Origin: Effrenium voratum
Taxonomy: Eukaryota; Sar; Dinophyceae; Suessiales; Symbiodiniaceae
Direction of reading: 5' to 3'
Assembly (NCBI GenBank): GCA_963377175.1
Contig: CAUJNA010000465.1
Location: forward strand, 97,501 to 161,500
Length of the DNA: 64,000 bases
Made by a program: the position numbers and the translations under genes. The notes under the pieces were generated by a model. The model was not told the DNA's origin. It was given only the letters and a program-made list of their open reading frames with translations, and did no database searches. Position 1 is the stretch's first letter; each line of letters starts with the position of its first letter. Positions 45,000 to 56,599 of this stretch are shown piece by piece.

Positions 45000-46024
45000 C
45001 GCAGCCTGGGTCAACACGCAAGCTAAACTTCGTTGCGGCATTCGCACTGGTGGTGGGATCAGCGTTGTTTTTGACCCTCAGTTTCTGCTTACCCAGCTTG
45101 GCGCTAGTCAAGCAGCTCTACGTCACAATCGCGAGTTCCAACGTTGTTGGCTGTTTGAACTTGCTTGCAAGCCAAAGACTTGTTGCGACACTCAAGCCAG
45201 CTGCATTAAAGCCAAAACGAGGTTCTGGGCCGCATTCAAGGGTCGCAAGTGAGATGTCGCCAGAAGCGCCGAATAAGATCCGGAAAGCAATCTACACCAT
45301 TTAAGATCACAATCAACAAGCCCTTTGACACGAACCCTGTAAGAATCGATTGAGAAGCAAGTTTACGCTTTTGCTTCAAGCACCCTCAGGTGCGTCCGAA
45401 GCCGCTGAAGCCGCTACAGCGGCTTGCGGGGGATTGTCAAGCCCATCCAAGCAAAGTGTTCAATGGGCGCTTCTCTTGCTGTGCTTTCCGGCACGCAGCC
45501 AAAGCTTGCAACACGTTTCTGCGCCCTGGCCTGTGGCCTGAAACAGAGTAAGGTCCATTTTGCAGGCGCCTATGCTATTTCCAGTGTCCACTCCCCATCC
45601 CGCGCACCCCCTCCAGCACCCTCTTCAACGCCCTATGAAAAAGGCTACCCCGAATCTATCAGTTTAACAGCATAACAGGGGATCAAGACAAGGTGATTGT
45701 AAACGCTTCGCGCTGCCCGCCTCGGCCAGTATGCTTTTGGCTGGCTTTGAAATGTTGTGTTTGTTTGAGTGAGTCAACCGGCACCGACATAGGTGAGCTG
45801 GTTTGTATATGGCTTCAGCCGCTCTGGCGAGAGCCGCAATCTGAGAGCCACAGAAGGGCAGTGGAAGTGGACTAGGGCCAAATTTGGCTGGGGCAACTTG
45901 ACCAATGTCTAGTGAAACAGGGGATTTGAGCGAGTTTTCCAGATGCTGGTCTTCTCGGGTTCAGGCGAGGGCCTGAGTGGCGAGGTACGTCTCTTGCTCG
46001 AAGGTGTGGTCATCTTGTAAATCA
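45000..46024. other. Kinase intron, part 1
   Basis: No convincing exon for beta3/alpha-C was found. A plus frame reading EMSPEAPNKIRKAIYTI ends at 45304. The hairpin repeat copy at 45697-45729 (ATTGTAAACGCTTCGCGCTG) lies here. Confidence 0.3.
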
Positions 46025-47160
46025 TCATGAAAGTCGGGTATTTCGAGTAGTTAGGTGGCTGGGGACGCAGACGCAAACTTCTTGAGCTTCATGCATGGTC
46101 AAGCAAAGTTGCCAGCACTGATGGAACACAAACTCGGGGAAACTTGTCAAAGGGGATCTCCTGAAGATTAATGGCAACAGTCTGACGGACGTTGTGCCAG
46201 CCGTGCTTCTCATTTTTCTTCGGCAAGCAGTCTTATCTTCTAAGCCAACTTGGAAGTCCTTTCATAGTCGGCCAATTAATCCCTTCTCAGACTCATCGTC
46301 ACCAACCATAAGACGATTATCAACATGAAGAGAAAGATCTCCATGAACTTAATGATTCTGAGCATTGTTTCAGAAGCAGGGTCCATAAGGTAATCAGCAG
46401 CTCCTTCAAGACCAAGTATGTTTGATGATTTCTTTTCATTGGTCGGTGCCGATCGGGGAAGGATCTTGCCATAGTATACATATGTACACCAGTCTGCTCT
46501 TGTTGGCGCACCTGTGCCGAGTCTAGGATATTCCGGTGTCATTCAGCCCATAGGCAAGCTTCTTCATCCCTGCGCCAATGTATGGCGGGTGTCCCGTTTC
46601 AGGAGGGGTCTGACAAGGGATGTCTCTGGTCTGATCATATGCCTCTCCTTGGAGGAAGCCTGTCTTCAGAGCTATGTGCAAAACATTCCAGCCCTTTTTC
46701 GCAGCTGCTTGGATTGCCAGGTTTGCTGGTCGTCCTTCGGTCACATCTGTCTTGGAAGCCTCTGAGGACCCACCGAGCCTTGATCTTCAATCCCGTCCTT
46801 ATCTCGCTGGAGGGTGAGGGCCCAACGACCGGTATCCCAGTTCTTGACCTTGATCTTCCCAGTGTCAACAAGATCAAACACCTCATTGTCAAGCCATGGT
46901 TTACACTCGAGCAGCTTTGCTTCTGAATTGCTTCTGAAAAGCTCTTACTTCTGTCGACTCTTGCGCCTTCAAGAGTCGTACTGCTGTTTCCGCTCGATTC
47001 GGTCATGGTGTGTTCGGCCGCAGCGAAATCGGTGGGATGTCAAGGGACTGACAAAAATGTTCCCATGTGTCTGTCATGAAGCCCTGATCTCCGACGAATG
47101 TTTTGGGCTGCAAGTGTATAAACGCTATAGCTATCATGTGATGCTTGCAGCTTTTTGAGA
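46025..47160 (-). mobile_element. Decayed copia-type integrase/reverse transcriptase fragment
   Basis: Reading the minus strand from 47.1 kb: VGDQGFMTDTWEHFC and PISLRPNTP, then after a stop PNRAETAVRLLK (integrase third-acidic-residue region, about 47085-46970); then EAKLLECKPWLDNEVFDLV and KARWVLRGFQD (RT entry, about 46925-46755); then LKTGFLQGEAYDQTRD, GAGMKKLAYGLND, PTRADWCTYVYYGK, LHVDNRLMVGDDESEK and QTVAINLQEIPFDK (about 46690-46125). Frames change at least four times. Two catalytic aspartates are altered: the residue before LKTGFLQGE is A, and the VDD box reads VDN. The connector between integrase and RT is missing. Its orientation is opposite to the kinase gene, in whose intron it lies. 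Confidence 0.85.
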
Positions 47161-48404
47161 ATTGTGGGAACATCTGTGATTTCATTTGGCGGCTATCCAG
47201 CCAGCTAAAAACACCACATAACACAGGCTTTGACATGGCTACCCAAACTCTTGTGGCCATCCAGCCAGCGCCAGCTCGACCAAGTTGCTTGAGACTACCC
47301 ACCGACCCCACATAGCCCCTTTGGCTATTCAGCCACCAACTAGCATGGGAAGCCCTGCTAAGCGCTACAGAACCAATTCCCCAGCAAAACTACACCCGAG
47401 TGACTATCCAGACTTGCGCAACTTTAACATGTTCCAGAACACATCAATGAATCCACTCAATGAGCTCTGTTTTCACTGGCTTCAATTGGCTTGGTTTCTC
47501 AGCCCTGTTGCTGTGTTGCAGGAGAGCAGCGCTAGTGTACAAGGCCTCGTCTCATGGTTTCTCATCTCATGGTGGTGGCTTCTCATCTCAAAAACTTACT
47601 TTTTTGTCATGTCTTCCTTCCTCACTTTTCTTCAGCAGCTCAAGCTGCTTGTAGAGGTCTTTGCAAGCCGTGACTCTCTGTAGCGCTTGCAGCCATCATT
47701 GAGTGGAAACGCGACACGGTGTCTCACTTGCATTCCACTGACGTACTGTCTCAAACTTGCCTGAGTCGGTTGCTGAGACTGCGCGGCTCTTCTGATATAT
47801 TCTGACAATTGCGCCGGGATGAAGGGCATCAGATCATTCCATGCTGCTTTTAGTCAGTGCAAAACGAGAAACTCTGCACCGTGTCTTCTATGACTGAAGA
47901 AACTGAAGAGTCGATAAAGATACATGTTGGTCGTACCTTTCAGGAAGTACTGCTTCAGCGTGTTCTTGCAAGAAGTAGTTGACTCCTTCTGCTGATTGTC
48001 GAGTAGCTCTCGACGCATGAGCGTGTCTCCCACAAGCCAGCTCTTAAGGAGAGGCACTAGCGCTTTGATACCACGGTGGTGGTTACCAATAGGTTCCTCA
48101 CACCCAAGCCAGCTGACTTCCGTAGGTTCCTCGCACCCAAGCCAGCTGACTTTCGTCACATTGGCGGCCGCTTGGCGGTCATCGATAAATTTAGTGTATC
48201 TTCAGGACTGCCGATAGGTCAGCCTGCGCTGCTACAAGCCACGAGGCCTTTTTCATCTGATGACATCGTGATGATGGGCACCTGACCCCTAAAAAAGAGA
48301 GGCTCAATACAAACGACTAAGTGCTGGGAGCCAGCGCAGCGAGGTCTTTTTTTTGTGGCAAGAATGAACTTGGGCCCATATGTATACATCAAGCAAGGCA
48401 CGAG
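47161..48404. other. Kinase intron, part 2, with short duplications
   Basis: A 33- to 36-bp direct duplication (TAGGTTCCTCRCACCCAAGC...) at about 48089-48160, and scattered CCATCCAGCCAGC words at 47190-47280. No exon recognised. Confidence 0.35.
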
Positions 48405-48632
48405 CCTTGCACTCACTCATTCACTGACTCACTCACTCACTGACTGGCTCACTCACCCCTCCCTCCCTCACTCCCTCACTCCTCCCTCCCTCACTCCCTA
48501 ACTCCTCACTCCCTCACTCCCTCCTCCCTCTCCCTCAATCCCTCAATCCCTCAATCCCTCACTCCCCCACTCCCCCTTACTCCCTCACTCCCTCACTCAC
48601 TCACTCACTCACTCACTCACTCACTCACTCAG
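48405..48632 (+). repeat. (ACTC)n/CCCTCACTC array
   Basis: Tetranucleotide ACTC blocks at both ends and CTCCCTCACTCC in the middle. Pyrimidine-rich on the plus strand, inside a kinase intron. Confidence 0.94.
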
Positions 48633-49239
48633 CACGGAAGCTGAGGACGCAAGGCCCGTCCCTGCAGGACGGAGCCCGTCCTGTCAAGACGGGGCCCGTC
48701 CCGACATTCCGGCGAGTCTACGAGTGTATATCGCTTTTGTTAGTGCGGCGTAACGGCGTTTCTTCACGCAGCGTAACTCAAAGAGATTCCACGTGGCGTA
48801 GCCGTCAAGCCTCCCTGAGTAGCTGTTTCTAAAGGGGGAAGCTTGCCTCACAAAGACCGAATGTCGTCAACTCTGGCAGGGCACGAGATTGGGGGGTTAG
48901 CTATGCACGTGTCCCACACGCCTCCAAATCTCGGCGGATGATGCTTAGCATTGGCATGTGCGTGCAGTTGGCTGGCTATTCGCAAAGGCGTTGGATCTAG
49001 CAACTCTGAGCGAGAGCAGCCCAGGCCATGAAGACGATGGAAAAGGCCAAATTCAAAGCCCAGAAGATCACGAGCAAAGCGCACAGCGAGCAGTTCATTT
49101 TGAAGCTTTGCCGAATAGCGCTTTAGCCTCAAGTACTTGTGCAATCTACCTGATGCACTGTAAGGAGAACCACAAGGCGTGCGAAAGAGCAGATTTACGT
49201 GTCAGCACTGCGACGTTGACGCACAGCATTTCCGGCTAG

Positions 49240-49276
49240 GCATCCCTTCGTGGTCCAACTGCATTTCGCTTTTCAA
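49240..49276 (+). CDS. Kinase exon: alpha-C end and beta4
   Basis: After an AG acceptor (ccggctag) the frame reads HPFVVQLHFAFQ, the strongly conserved segment after helix alpha-C in AGC kinases. The preceding codon would be completed by the previous exon (a split arginine). The alpha-C helix with its conserved glutamate was not found. Confidence 0.65.
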
Positions 49277-49448
49277 TGCTCATACTTTTGGGTCAGATCC
49301 CAAGATAGCCTTGAATTGTTGCCTTGCCCATTTGTGCGCCACCCGTTTGCCATTTCACAAGAACAGCAGTCACATGCATCAGGCCTGAGAGCAGTATTGA
49401 TTATAGTACACCGTATTTGCATTCTATTCACTGTGGCCCCATCTTGAG

Positions 49449-49487
49449 GCACTGGTGATGGATTACTGTCCGAATGGTGACCTTCAG
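49449..49487 (+). CDS. Kinase exon: beta5 and hinge
   Basis: After acceptor cttgag the frame reads ALVMDYCPNGDLQ, strand beta5, gatekeeper, hinge and the start of alpha-D. It is 172 bp after the beta4 exon on the same strand, as expected. Confidence 0.75.
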
Positions 49488-49686
49488 GCCCGCCATGCAG
49501 CGATCAGGGCGTTGACAAAAGAAGGTTGCCCGTTTGATCGACTCACATTGCATAATGTTGCGTATGTTGCTGCCAGGCATGCATGATAAAGCACGGTATT
49601 CCTGGACTGTTGCTGGAGGCCTGTTGCTGGCGTTGCAAGTTGTCCTACGAGGCTGCTCAGCTATGCACTCTGAGTCAACTTTACAG

Positions 49687-49856
49687 GACGCAGCTCGATT
49701 TTCTGGAGAAGTACTGCTAGCGTGCGGCACTATGTGTAGATTTGCGGCTCTTCTGATCTCCGCATGTCCTTTGCCACGGCCAGAGCAACGATTGCAGGCT
49801 GGAACACCTGCATGGCATCAGAGTCATTTTCCGTGACCTGAAGCTGGAGAATGCAA
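49687..49856 (+). CDS. Kinase exons: alpha-E and catalytic loop
   Basis: Exon 49687-49721 (after acceptor ttacag) reads DAARFSGEVLLA up to a GT. After a 76-bp intron ending in ttgcag, exon 49798-49856 reads LEHLHGIRVIFRDLKLENA. The split codon restores A between LL and LEHLHG. RDLKLEN is the catalytic loop with the catalytic aspartate, the lysine of Ser/Thr kinases and the metal-binding asparagine; histidine of HRD is phenylalanine, as in some AGC kinases that have YRD. The 76-bp intron is the best-defined one in the window. Confidence 0.85.
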
Positions 49857-50039
49857 TAGGCTTAGTTCCTACAGTTTGTTCCGGCAAGTCGAGTGCATGG
49901 GTGCTGGCATCGCGAGCATGTTGAAACTGCAGCAGTTGGCGGCAGAAGCCTGCGTCGCCTTTTGTTCATACGCTGGTCTGACGACCATTCAGGAGTATCG
50001 CATCAAGTGCTGACGCATGAGCTGCTTGCCTTATTGTTC

Positions 50040-50390
50040 ATTATCTTTTAATAACCATTCGGGCCTTTTAAAATGAGGTCTTTCCAGTGAAATGTGTTAA
50101 TCCTTCAAGGCTGCATAAAATCCACAGAAAGCAGGTTGGGAGTATGACCAGAACCAAGGAATTGTCCGGAGTTGGGTTCATCATCAGGGCACTGGTAATC
50201 ATCTATGTCTTCAATTGTGTTTAACCTTCCTTTTCTGCTGGTATCTTGTGATTTCTCTCTTTATCTTCATTTGTTATCTCTCTATTTCTTATTCCGTTCA
50301 CCTTTGGTCTTATGTAGAGGAGATAGAATGCTTGAAAGACAGGTAGCAGCTCGTGAATGTGTGCGTGATCCGTTGATGTGGGCATGTTGA
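50040..50390. other. Kinase intron, nothing recognised
   Basis: AT-richer stretch without motifs, leading into the minisatellite at 50395. Confidence 0.35.
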
Positions 50391-50394
50391 GGAC

Positions 50395-50815
50395 TCTTTT
50401 TTGTGGGAGCAAATTGAGAAACGTGTTGCAGAAAGGTTGGGAAACAGGTTGCGGGAAAAGGTTGGGAACAGGTTGGGAAAAAGCTGGGAAAAGATTGGGG
50501 AACAGTTGCGAAAAGGTTCGGCAAAATTTGGAAAAGGTTTGGGAAAAAAGGTTGAGAAAAAAGGTGGGAACAGGTTGGGAAAAGATTGTGAACAAATTGG
50601 GAACAGGTTGGGAAAAGATTGTGAACAAATTGGGAAAAGGTTGGGAAAAGGTTGGGAAAAAAGGTGGGAACAGGTTGGGAAAAAGTTGGGAACGGTCGGG
50701 TTGGGAAACAGTTGGGAAAAGTTGGAAAAGGTTGGACAAAAGTTGGGAAAAGCTTAGGGACAAGTTGGGAAACGCTTGGAAACGAGTTGGGAAACAGTTG
50801 CGAACAAGTTGTGAT
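50395..50815 (+). repeat. GGTTGGGAAAAG minisatellite
   Basis: About 35 units of 11-15 bp, core GGTTGGGAAAAG, purine-rich on the plus strand. Frames of 118-184 codons over it are artefacts (K/G/W-rich on plus, F/P/S-rich on minus). Confidence 0.95.
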
Positions 50816-50906
50816 GAGGATCATAATGCTGCACACACTTTTCTGATCTGAGTGGAAAAGCAGCTGTTATGAGGGCCTTGCAGAGCTGGCCAGTGCGTTG
50901 TTTGTT

Positions 50907-50922
50907 GGGGGGGGGGGGGGGG
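50907..50922 (+). repeat. G16 homopolymer
   Basis: Sixteen consecutive G followed by CGGGGC. The length is likely unreliable in any assembly. Confidence 0.9.
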
Positions 50923-50929
50923 CGGGGCA

Positions 50930-52462
50930 GCTCTTTGTAGGGATTTTCCCGGATTGTTGAGGATGATCAAGCTTTTCGTGGGGATTGCATAGCTTCTTGT
51001 GATTTTGTCTGGCTTGTTGTGCCTAATAACAGTTTCCAAAGAGACCATTTTTGACACGGTCCGACTGGTACGCCTTTGCCATTGCTTACAACTTGCAACT
51101 AAGGGCATGCTTTTGCTACTGGCAGTGATGGGCAGTCATTCTTCGCCAACAGCTTACCTTTTACCACAAAGCCTGCTTGTTGAAGCTCTCCAACGCGCAC
51201 GTGTTTCTTTTAGCAGCTCTTCCTCTCACAGCTCATAGCTGAAAATGTACACCTGCCGCTGGAACAGTTTGCTATTTTGCTGTCCTTATCAGAGCAGACG
51301 CTTTCCTGCTGCGTGAGACTTCTCCGAAGGTGTTGGAACACGGAGTTTTTTGGCGGTGCAGACATGTTGAGGGTGTTTTGTACCACAAGGGCAACATTGG
51401 CGCGTCTTGAACTGTGTGAGTTCACCATGCTCTAAATATGGCGCTCCACGTGTTGATCCACCAAACGAACACGTTTCGGAGTGCAACTACGATAATTGGG
51501 GATTGTGTTGACCACTTTAGCATTCCTGTCACGGTGAGCACGAATTGGACTGCATCCACCATGGGAAACATACAAGCGATCAAGTACCACAACGAGCGCG
51601 TGTTGATTTGTCGTACACTGTGGGCAAAATGTAAGCGTTCCCATCATGCTGAGCACGACATGTGGACATTTGAGGGCAACAGCGTAAGCACCCGTCAACA
51701 ATCTGCATCTTGCAGATGCTACCGTCCTGTCCCGGTGATGCTCGCCGCATTTTCAAGCACATCGACCGTGGACATATTTGTTGGTGGAGACAAGCTGGCA
51801 CATGTTTGCTTGCATTCTATATAATTCGGGTCAATGCTAGCGTGTTCAAGCTCATTCTGAATTGCATCCACCACTCGCATTGGAGTGTTTTGTAGAGCAT
51901 AGCTTTGCAGTGGCTGACATCGTTGCACCCGTGTGATCCTGTGTCAGCTTGTCATGCAGGAGAGAACCTTGCTCAAAATTCAGAAGCTGAGTTTTCTGAA
52001 TTTGGGCCTCCAAGAAGAGGTGCTTCAAGCCATCTTGTAGCAGGCCAGGCCTGCTGCAATCAAGTAAACTCAGCCGACGGGATCGGTCGTGTTTCCCACG
52101 CGTACTGTATGATCCTTCAATCACATATATAATCTGCTCAGAGACGCGTTCGGTTGTATTCCGGGCGCAACAAACCCCGACCTGTAGACCCAACATATCG
52201 CTGCAGGCTTTCAACATAATACCACCTGAGCGCTCAACTGCTAGTGTCGTCGTGCAACCCGTTCACAAACAACATTCCACTGGATTGTGTAGCGTGATGT
52301 TTTCTGCTTCAGCCTGAACCGTTTGCCACTTGCTAGCAACCTGATGCCACCTACAGCGCACCTGTGCGTTGCTGAGGTAGTTGTTGACTCCAGCTTTCGA
52401 GCCAAAGTCAGTCCCTCATGATGTCATTGCAAGGGAGTTTTGCGATGTTGATGTGATCCAAG
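50930..52462. other. Kinase intron, nothing recognised
   Basis: Frames of 60-128 codons on both strands without motifs. The next motif exon starts at 52463. Confidence 0.35.
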
Positions 52463-52494
52463 GTCACAGACTTCGGTTTGGCAAAGAAACTCTA
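52463..52494 (+). CDS. Kinase exon: DFG motif
   Basis: After acceptor atccaag the frame reads VTDFGLAKKLY. D-F-G binds the ATP magnesium; LAKKL is typical of the AGC group. It lies 2.6 kb after the catalytic loop exon. Confidence 0.8.
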
Positions 52495-52633
52495 CACCGC
52501 TAGCATCATGTTTGCAAGAAATGATGTTTGTTCATTGCCCATGCATTGGAGCTGGAAATGAGGCGATGCAAACACCATGCCCGGGACGCAGCTGACTTGC
52601 AGAGCAGTTGCCTTGCAAGTGTGACATGAGCAG

Positions 52634-52690
52634 GTGTGGTTCTTACGGCTATGCGGCACCAGAGATCATGCTGAATGCAGGAAGGCAGGG
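52634..52690 (+). CDS. Kinase exon: activation segment end, APE motif
   Basis: After acceptor gagcag the frame reads CGSYGYAAPEIMLNAGRQG. C-G-S/T-x2-Y-x-A-P-E is the P+1 loop and APE motif. The position normally threonine two before G-Y is serine. It joins in phase with the next exon, which starts YTYAVDLYS. Confidence 0.8.
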
Positions 52691-52790
52691 CGCGCAAGTG
52701 ATGAGTTCCTGCCAGTTTTGCCGTTTCTTGCGTACGAATCTTGATTCGAATCTTTGCATACTGCATACTTGGCATTAGTTTGTCCTTCAG

Positions 52791-52842
52791 GTACACGTAT
52801 GCAGTTGACCTGTACTCCTATGGTGTGCTGCTTTACATGCTG
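52791..52842 (+). CDS. Kinase exon: alpha-F
   Basis: After acceptor tccttcag the frame reads YTYAVDLYSYGVLLYML and ends at a perfect GTAAGT donor. D-x-Y/W-S-x-G-V-x-L-Y-x-M-L is helix alpha-F with the conserved aspartate; the usual tryptophan is tyrosine. Confidence 0.82.
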
Positions 52843-52970
52843 GTAAGTGGTGGAGAGACTTCTCAGCGCAATCCAATGCACTCGGCTGAGTTGCGTTTGC
52901 TTTGTCCGGGTTCGTGCAAGCCACCGCAAGCACGATGTGCAAGTGATTTGTGAGGGTTGGAGATTTTCAG

Positions 52971-53020
52971 GCAGAAGAATCGGCTGCCTCCGAAGAACCA
53001 TGGGCAGCTGACACTTGGCA
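52971..53020 (+). CDS. Possible kinase exon: alpha-G region
   Basis: After acceptor ttttcag one frame reads QKNRLPPKNHGQL, similar to the R-x-x-LPP-K-N segment before alpha-G in dinoflagellate kinases as I remember them. However, the phase left by the alpha-F exon (phase 0 at GTAAGT) would instead give AEESAASEEPWAAD. Either another exon lies between, or the acidic reading is real. Later C-lobe exons were not identified. Confidence 0.35.
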
Positions 53021-53924
53021 TCATTCAATAATTTATGCTTTATATTATGAATGTGACATTAGGAAATCAGGCTCCGGAGAGATTTTGTGATCCCCCTCGT
53101 CATGTCCAAGCATTTGCTCACCTGCTTTGCAAAGGAAGAAGAAATTGAGGGACTCGGAAAAGGACTGGACACTGCCTGGTGCATGACTGTGGCCATACAC
53201 AGAAGCGACGCAGGACCTAACAGTGAAATGGGCACGGCGTTGCCCTCAAGATTGGCAGGGCATAAGCTCAGCTTGCGCCCAAATTTGCAGGCCAGAAACA
53301 GTGGTCATGCCGCTTCTCAAAATTTTGCTGTCAGAGGCGTGGTGGCATTAATTTGTATACTTAAGCCATAGATGCAGTGTAAAGAAAGACACCGGCAGAC
53401 ATGCTTTGGCATTTGAATGTGCGTGCGGTTGCTATCAGCTCGTTATGCACGTTGGTGCCGATGCCTTTGCGGTGCGTAGTGGCTTACTGTCATTGAAGCA
53501 TCTGGATTCTTCAGTTGTTTGCAACATGTTTGTGGACTTTGCCGATGTTACGACGCTGATGCTTTTGCGGATACTGTTTCACCTGACGTTCCTGCCATGC
53601 AACTGACTGTTTGCCCCTCTTGCATTCAATACCATCATAGAGCATTACAGAGTGACATGGATTGAAAGGGCAATGCGTCGAAGAAGACGCCTTCCTTCTT
53701 GTTAAAACAAGCGTAAATCTTCCGTATTTGGTGCACGTTGACTCCGCTGTCACTATTGCTTGGCGCGGGATAAGGCCCCTTGAGTTGATGGTGTGCAAAA
53801 TGATAGGAAGCTGTGCAGTTGCGCGACCGATCGTTGCCGTTGCGTGCGTTGCTTCAGCCGCAACATCGCCCGGAACTCCCGCTTATTGCTAGACAGCTCC
53901 ACCTCAGTCTCAGAATCGACCCCG

Positions 53925-55440
53925 TCACCTGCTCGGAGAGACGGCAGAAGCCACAGACTCCGTTGCAGAAGAGACCCCGATGCCACCCGAGGATGACGGC
54001 GATGGAGCCGTTACGATGTCGCCCGAAGCGCGCAGCGAAGACAGTTGACAAACGCAGCCCTCAGCAAGGTGCCTTTCTGGCAGCCAGAGGTGTCCAGCTG
54101 CTGAGTCGGATCTGCAAGATCGTCTTCCTGCTAAAGACTTTGAAAGCACAGCGGCTCGAGACAAGCTGGGGAGATGGGCAATGCTGCTGGAGTAGGACGG
54201 CGCGAAGAGAGGGCGCCGGCAACTGATCAGGACTCACGCGAAGGCGCCTGCGTTCAAGGAGCGCGGAAGCCTGATAGAGCTCCATGGCCGGACCCACCTT
54301 TGCGATCGTCCTGGAGAGATGTAGGGCGCGATGATCCTGAGAAAGCCGAGTGCCCACGAAGAGGATGCTTAGCCAGGTGAAGCCACTGACGCCACCGCCT
54401 TTGCCGTAGTACAAGCAAAGCGGTTGGCCGCGCAGCGACGGCCACGCCCAAACGTGCGATCAAACCTTCGGAATCAGTGTCACTTAAGTAAGGCGGGCAG
54501 AACCCGTGTCACAACTGGAAGACCAAGAGCGCCTGGAAGAGAAGGCGCGGACGTTGACCAAGCAGCGGGTGGCGCGACACGCGCGCCCTGATTTGGCCTA
54601 GGGTTGCAGTGAAAGTGTCAAGATCTGATGGACGCCAAAACAGTGGCTTTTATATGCCTCTAATTGGATTACGCCATAAACTGGCGCACAGATCTAACCA
54701 ACGTGATTGGGATGACTCTCTTTTAACGGTGCCTCAGTTGAAAGTGAAGATGTGTTCCAATCGCCGGGTCCGAAGCGTAACTTGGACTTGGAAGTGCCGA
54801 GCAAACCATTCAGCGCTTCCAGATTTCCAGAACTCTGATTCGTGGTGATCGATTTCACGTGATCGACCAGAGCAAGATGCGACATAGAGTTTCATGATGG
54901 TGACATGCACTCGTAAGTAAGGGCGTGTGAATCTAGTGCGCACAGACCTAAGCGTAGGCCAGCTGACGCACAGTCTCTGATGCCGCCATGACTCGACGCG
55001 CCATTCGGACCCTTGAGTTGCTGCCGGTAAAAAAAAAGAAGAGAGGAAGCGCCGTGACTTGGGATGCGCAGCGCCGACCGCTGCCCAAGCCTTGGTTGAC
55101 CATTTTTTGAACCACCAGCGCGATTGCCAGCTAGTTGCGCGTTTCAGATTCTTGGCCCATTCAACTTGAGTGTGCTGCAGTGTGCTTGCTTTCATTTGCT
55201 TTCTTTGTTCCGGTCGCTCACAGAGAATGAGACTGCCAGTTGCGTTCCGTGTTGACCGCAGGACCCACGGGAGCGCACCAATTCGACCGCATTGAAATCG
55301 AATGCCTTTTTTGCTCCTCGGCTGGCTTACTGAGCAAATCGATCATGATAATGATTCTCAGGATTCCAAGATCAACGTGTCATTGCATGTTGCAGCGGGT
55401 GGTGTCGCTTGCGTTCATAACTTCTTGAGATTGCACTCCA
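53925..55440 (+). pseudogene. Frame-broken coding-like patches
   Basis: Plus-strand patches in changing frames: GETAEATDSVAEETPMPPED (about 53938-54050), DLQDRLPAKDFESTAARDKL with GRWAMLLE (about 54110-54193), THAKAPAFKERGSLIELHGR (about 54235-54305), and NGASVESEDVFQSPGPKRNL (about 54725-54840). They are interrupted by stops, as expected of a decayed intronless (retroposed) gene. No domain is identified. The location just upstream of a retroelement suggests they may belong to a retroelement cluster, but this is inference. Confidence 0.35.
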
Positions 55441-55499
55441 CGTGACGTGCCCGAGCCAGCTCGACAGCGGCATGATGAGTGTTTGTATGAGAAAACATC

Positions 55500-55980
55500 C
55501 AAAAGCAAGTGTTCAAGATGCTACCCGTTGCACGACCCTGTATGGCAAGCCGATTCGGCCCGTTCCTTCCCCACATCCCAATGCAAAGACGACTCAGCCG
55601 TCTCCAAGACCCCGAGGGGCATGCGAAAGTTGAGAAGTTTGTCCATGCTGTCGTAACATATGAGGAACTATATAAGAAAAAGATGGCGGTGTAAGAATCA
55701 CGCCATCTAGTCGTGGCTGAGGTCGTACTGTGCAGTAAAGCGTGATCCATGAAAGTTGAGGATATGTGTTGCTTGCGTGAAGGTGTGGCTAGTTTCCAGT
55801 TTATTGTGCTGCATGAGAAGAGCCGCCCGCTGCCAAGGCCAAGTACTTGAAAGAGCCAGCAGTGATCCCAGCAATGGTGTTTGATATGTGCGGTACGTGA
55901 TGTGATTGAGGTGGATGCCTTGCTGGAAGAGCGCAAGTATCGTCCACCCCAGACGCTATCGTAGTTCTACTTTTCTCACA
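55500..55980 (+). pseudogene. Coding-like patches, unidentified
   Basis: LPVARPCMASRFGPFLPHIP, then EGHAKVEKFVHAVVTYEELY to a TAA at 55694, and after frame changes AKYLKEPAVIPAMVFDMCG (about 55830-55890) and VIEVDALLEERKYRPPQTLS (about 55900-55965). These look like pieces of one protein with frameshifts. They are continued in style by the patches at 56.6 and 57.4 kb. Confidence 0.4.
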
Positions 55981-56599
55981 CCAGCAGCGCACAATGTTTC
56001 AGTTGGCATGAAGAGTTTCTGCTCACTGCGCAGCACCCACTAGCGACCAGTGCTTGAATTTCCTACTTGCCAGTCGTTGGTGTTAAGTTTGGAGCCAACC
56101 CGATGTTCTATATATGAAGTCTCAGTTGAAGAATACTGAACAATATGCATGTTTGACAGGGTGCGATGCCAATGATTCACCATCACTTACAAGACATGTC
56201 CAGTCAATAGCCTTCATGTGGCATGCTTAGCTGAAAAGGGATTCTTTGAGTGGGCGGAATCGTCATGTAGACGTTGTTTGTCCACCGTTTCACATACTCA
56301 TGAACTCGTGGTTAAGCAAAGCTTTCATCCATGAGGTTCATTCCTTTTGCAACCATGACAGTTTGCATGTGTCATGTGTTTCAATTCTCTAAAAGGTACC
56401 AATCCTCCAAACGCACCTGCGTTTGGCTCAAGCTGCCTAAGGGTCAACAGGAGTGCGTCCGCCATTTGCTTGACGACGCGCGGTGTTCTTTACCTCTTGG
56501 TAGCGACATTACTTGGATCGAGTTTGGGATTGCTTGAATCAATTACAACGAGCTGTTCTATTCTTGATTCAGCTGGTTATCAGCCGTAAGCGGCTCTTA

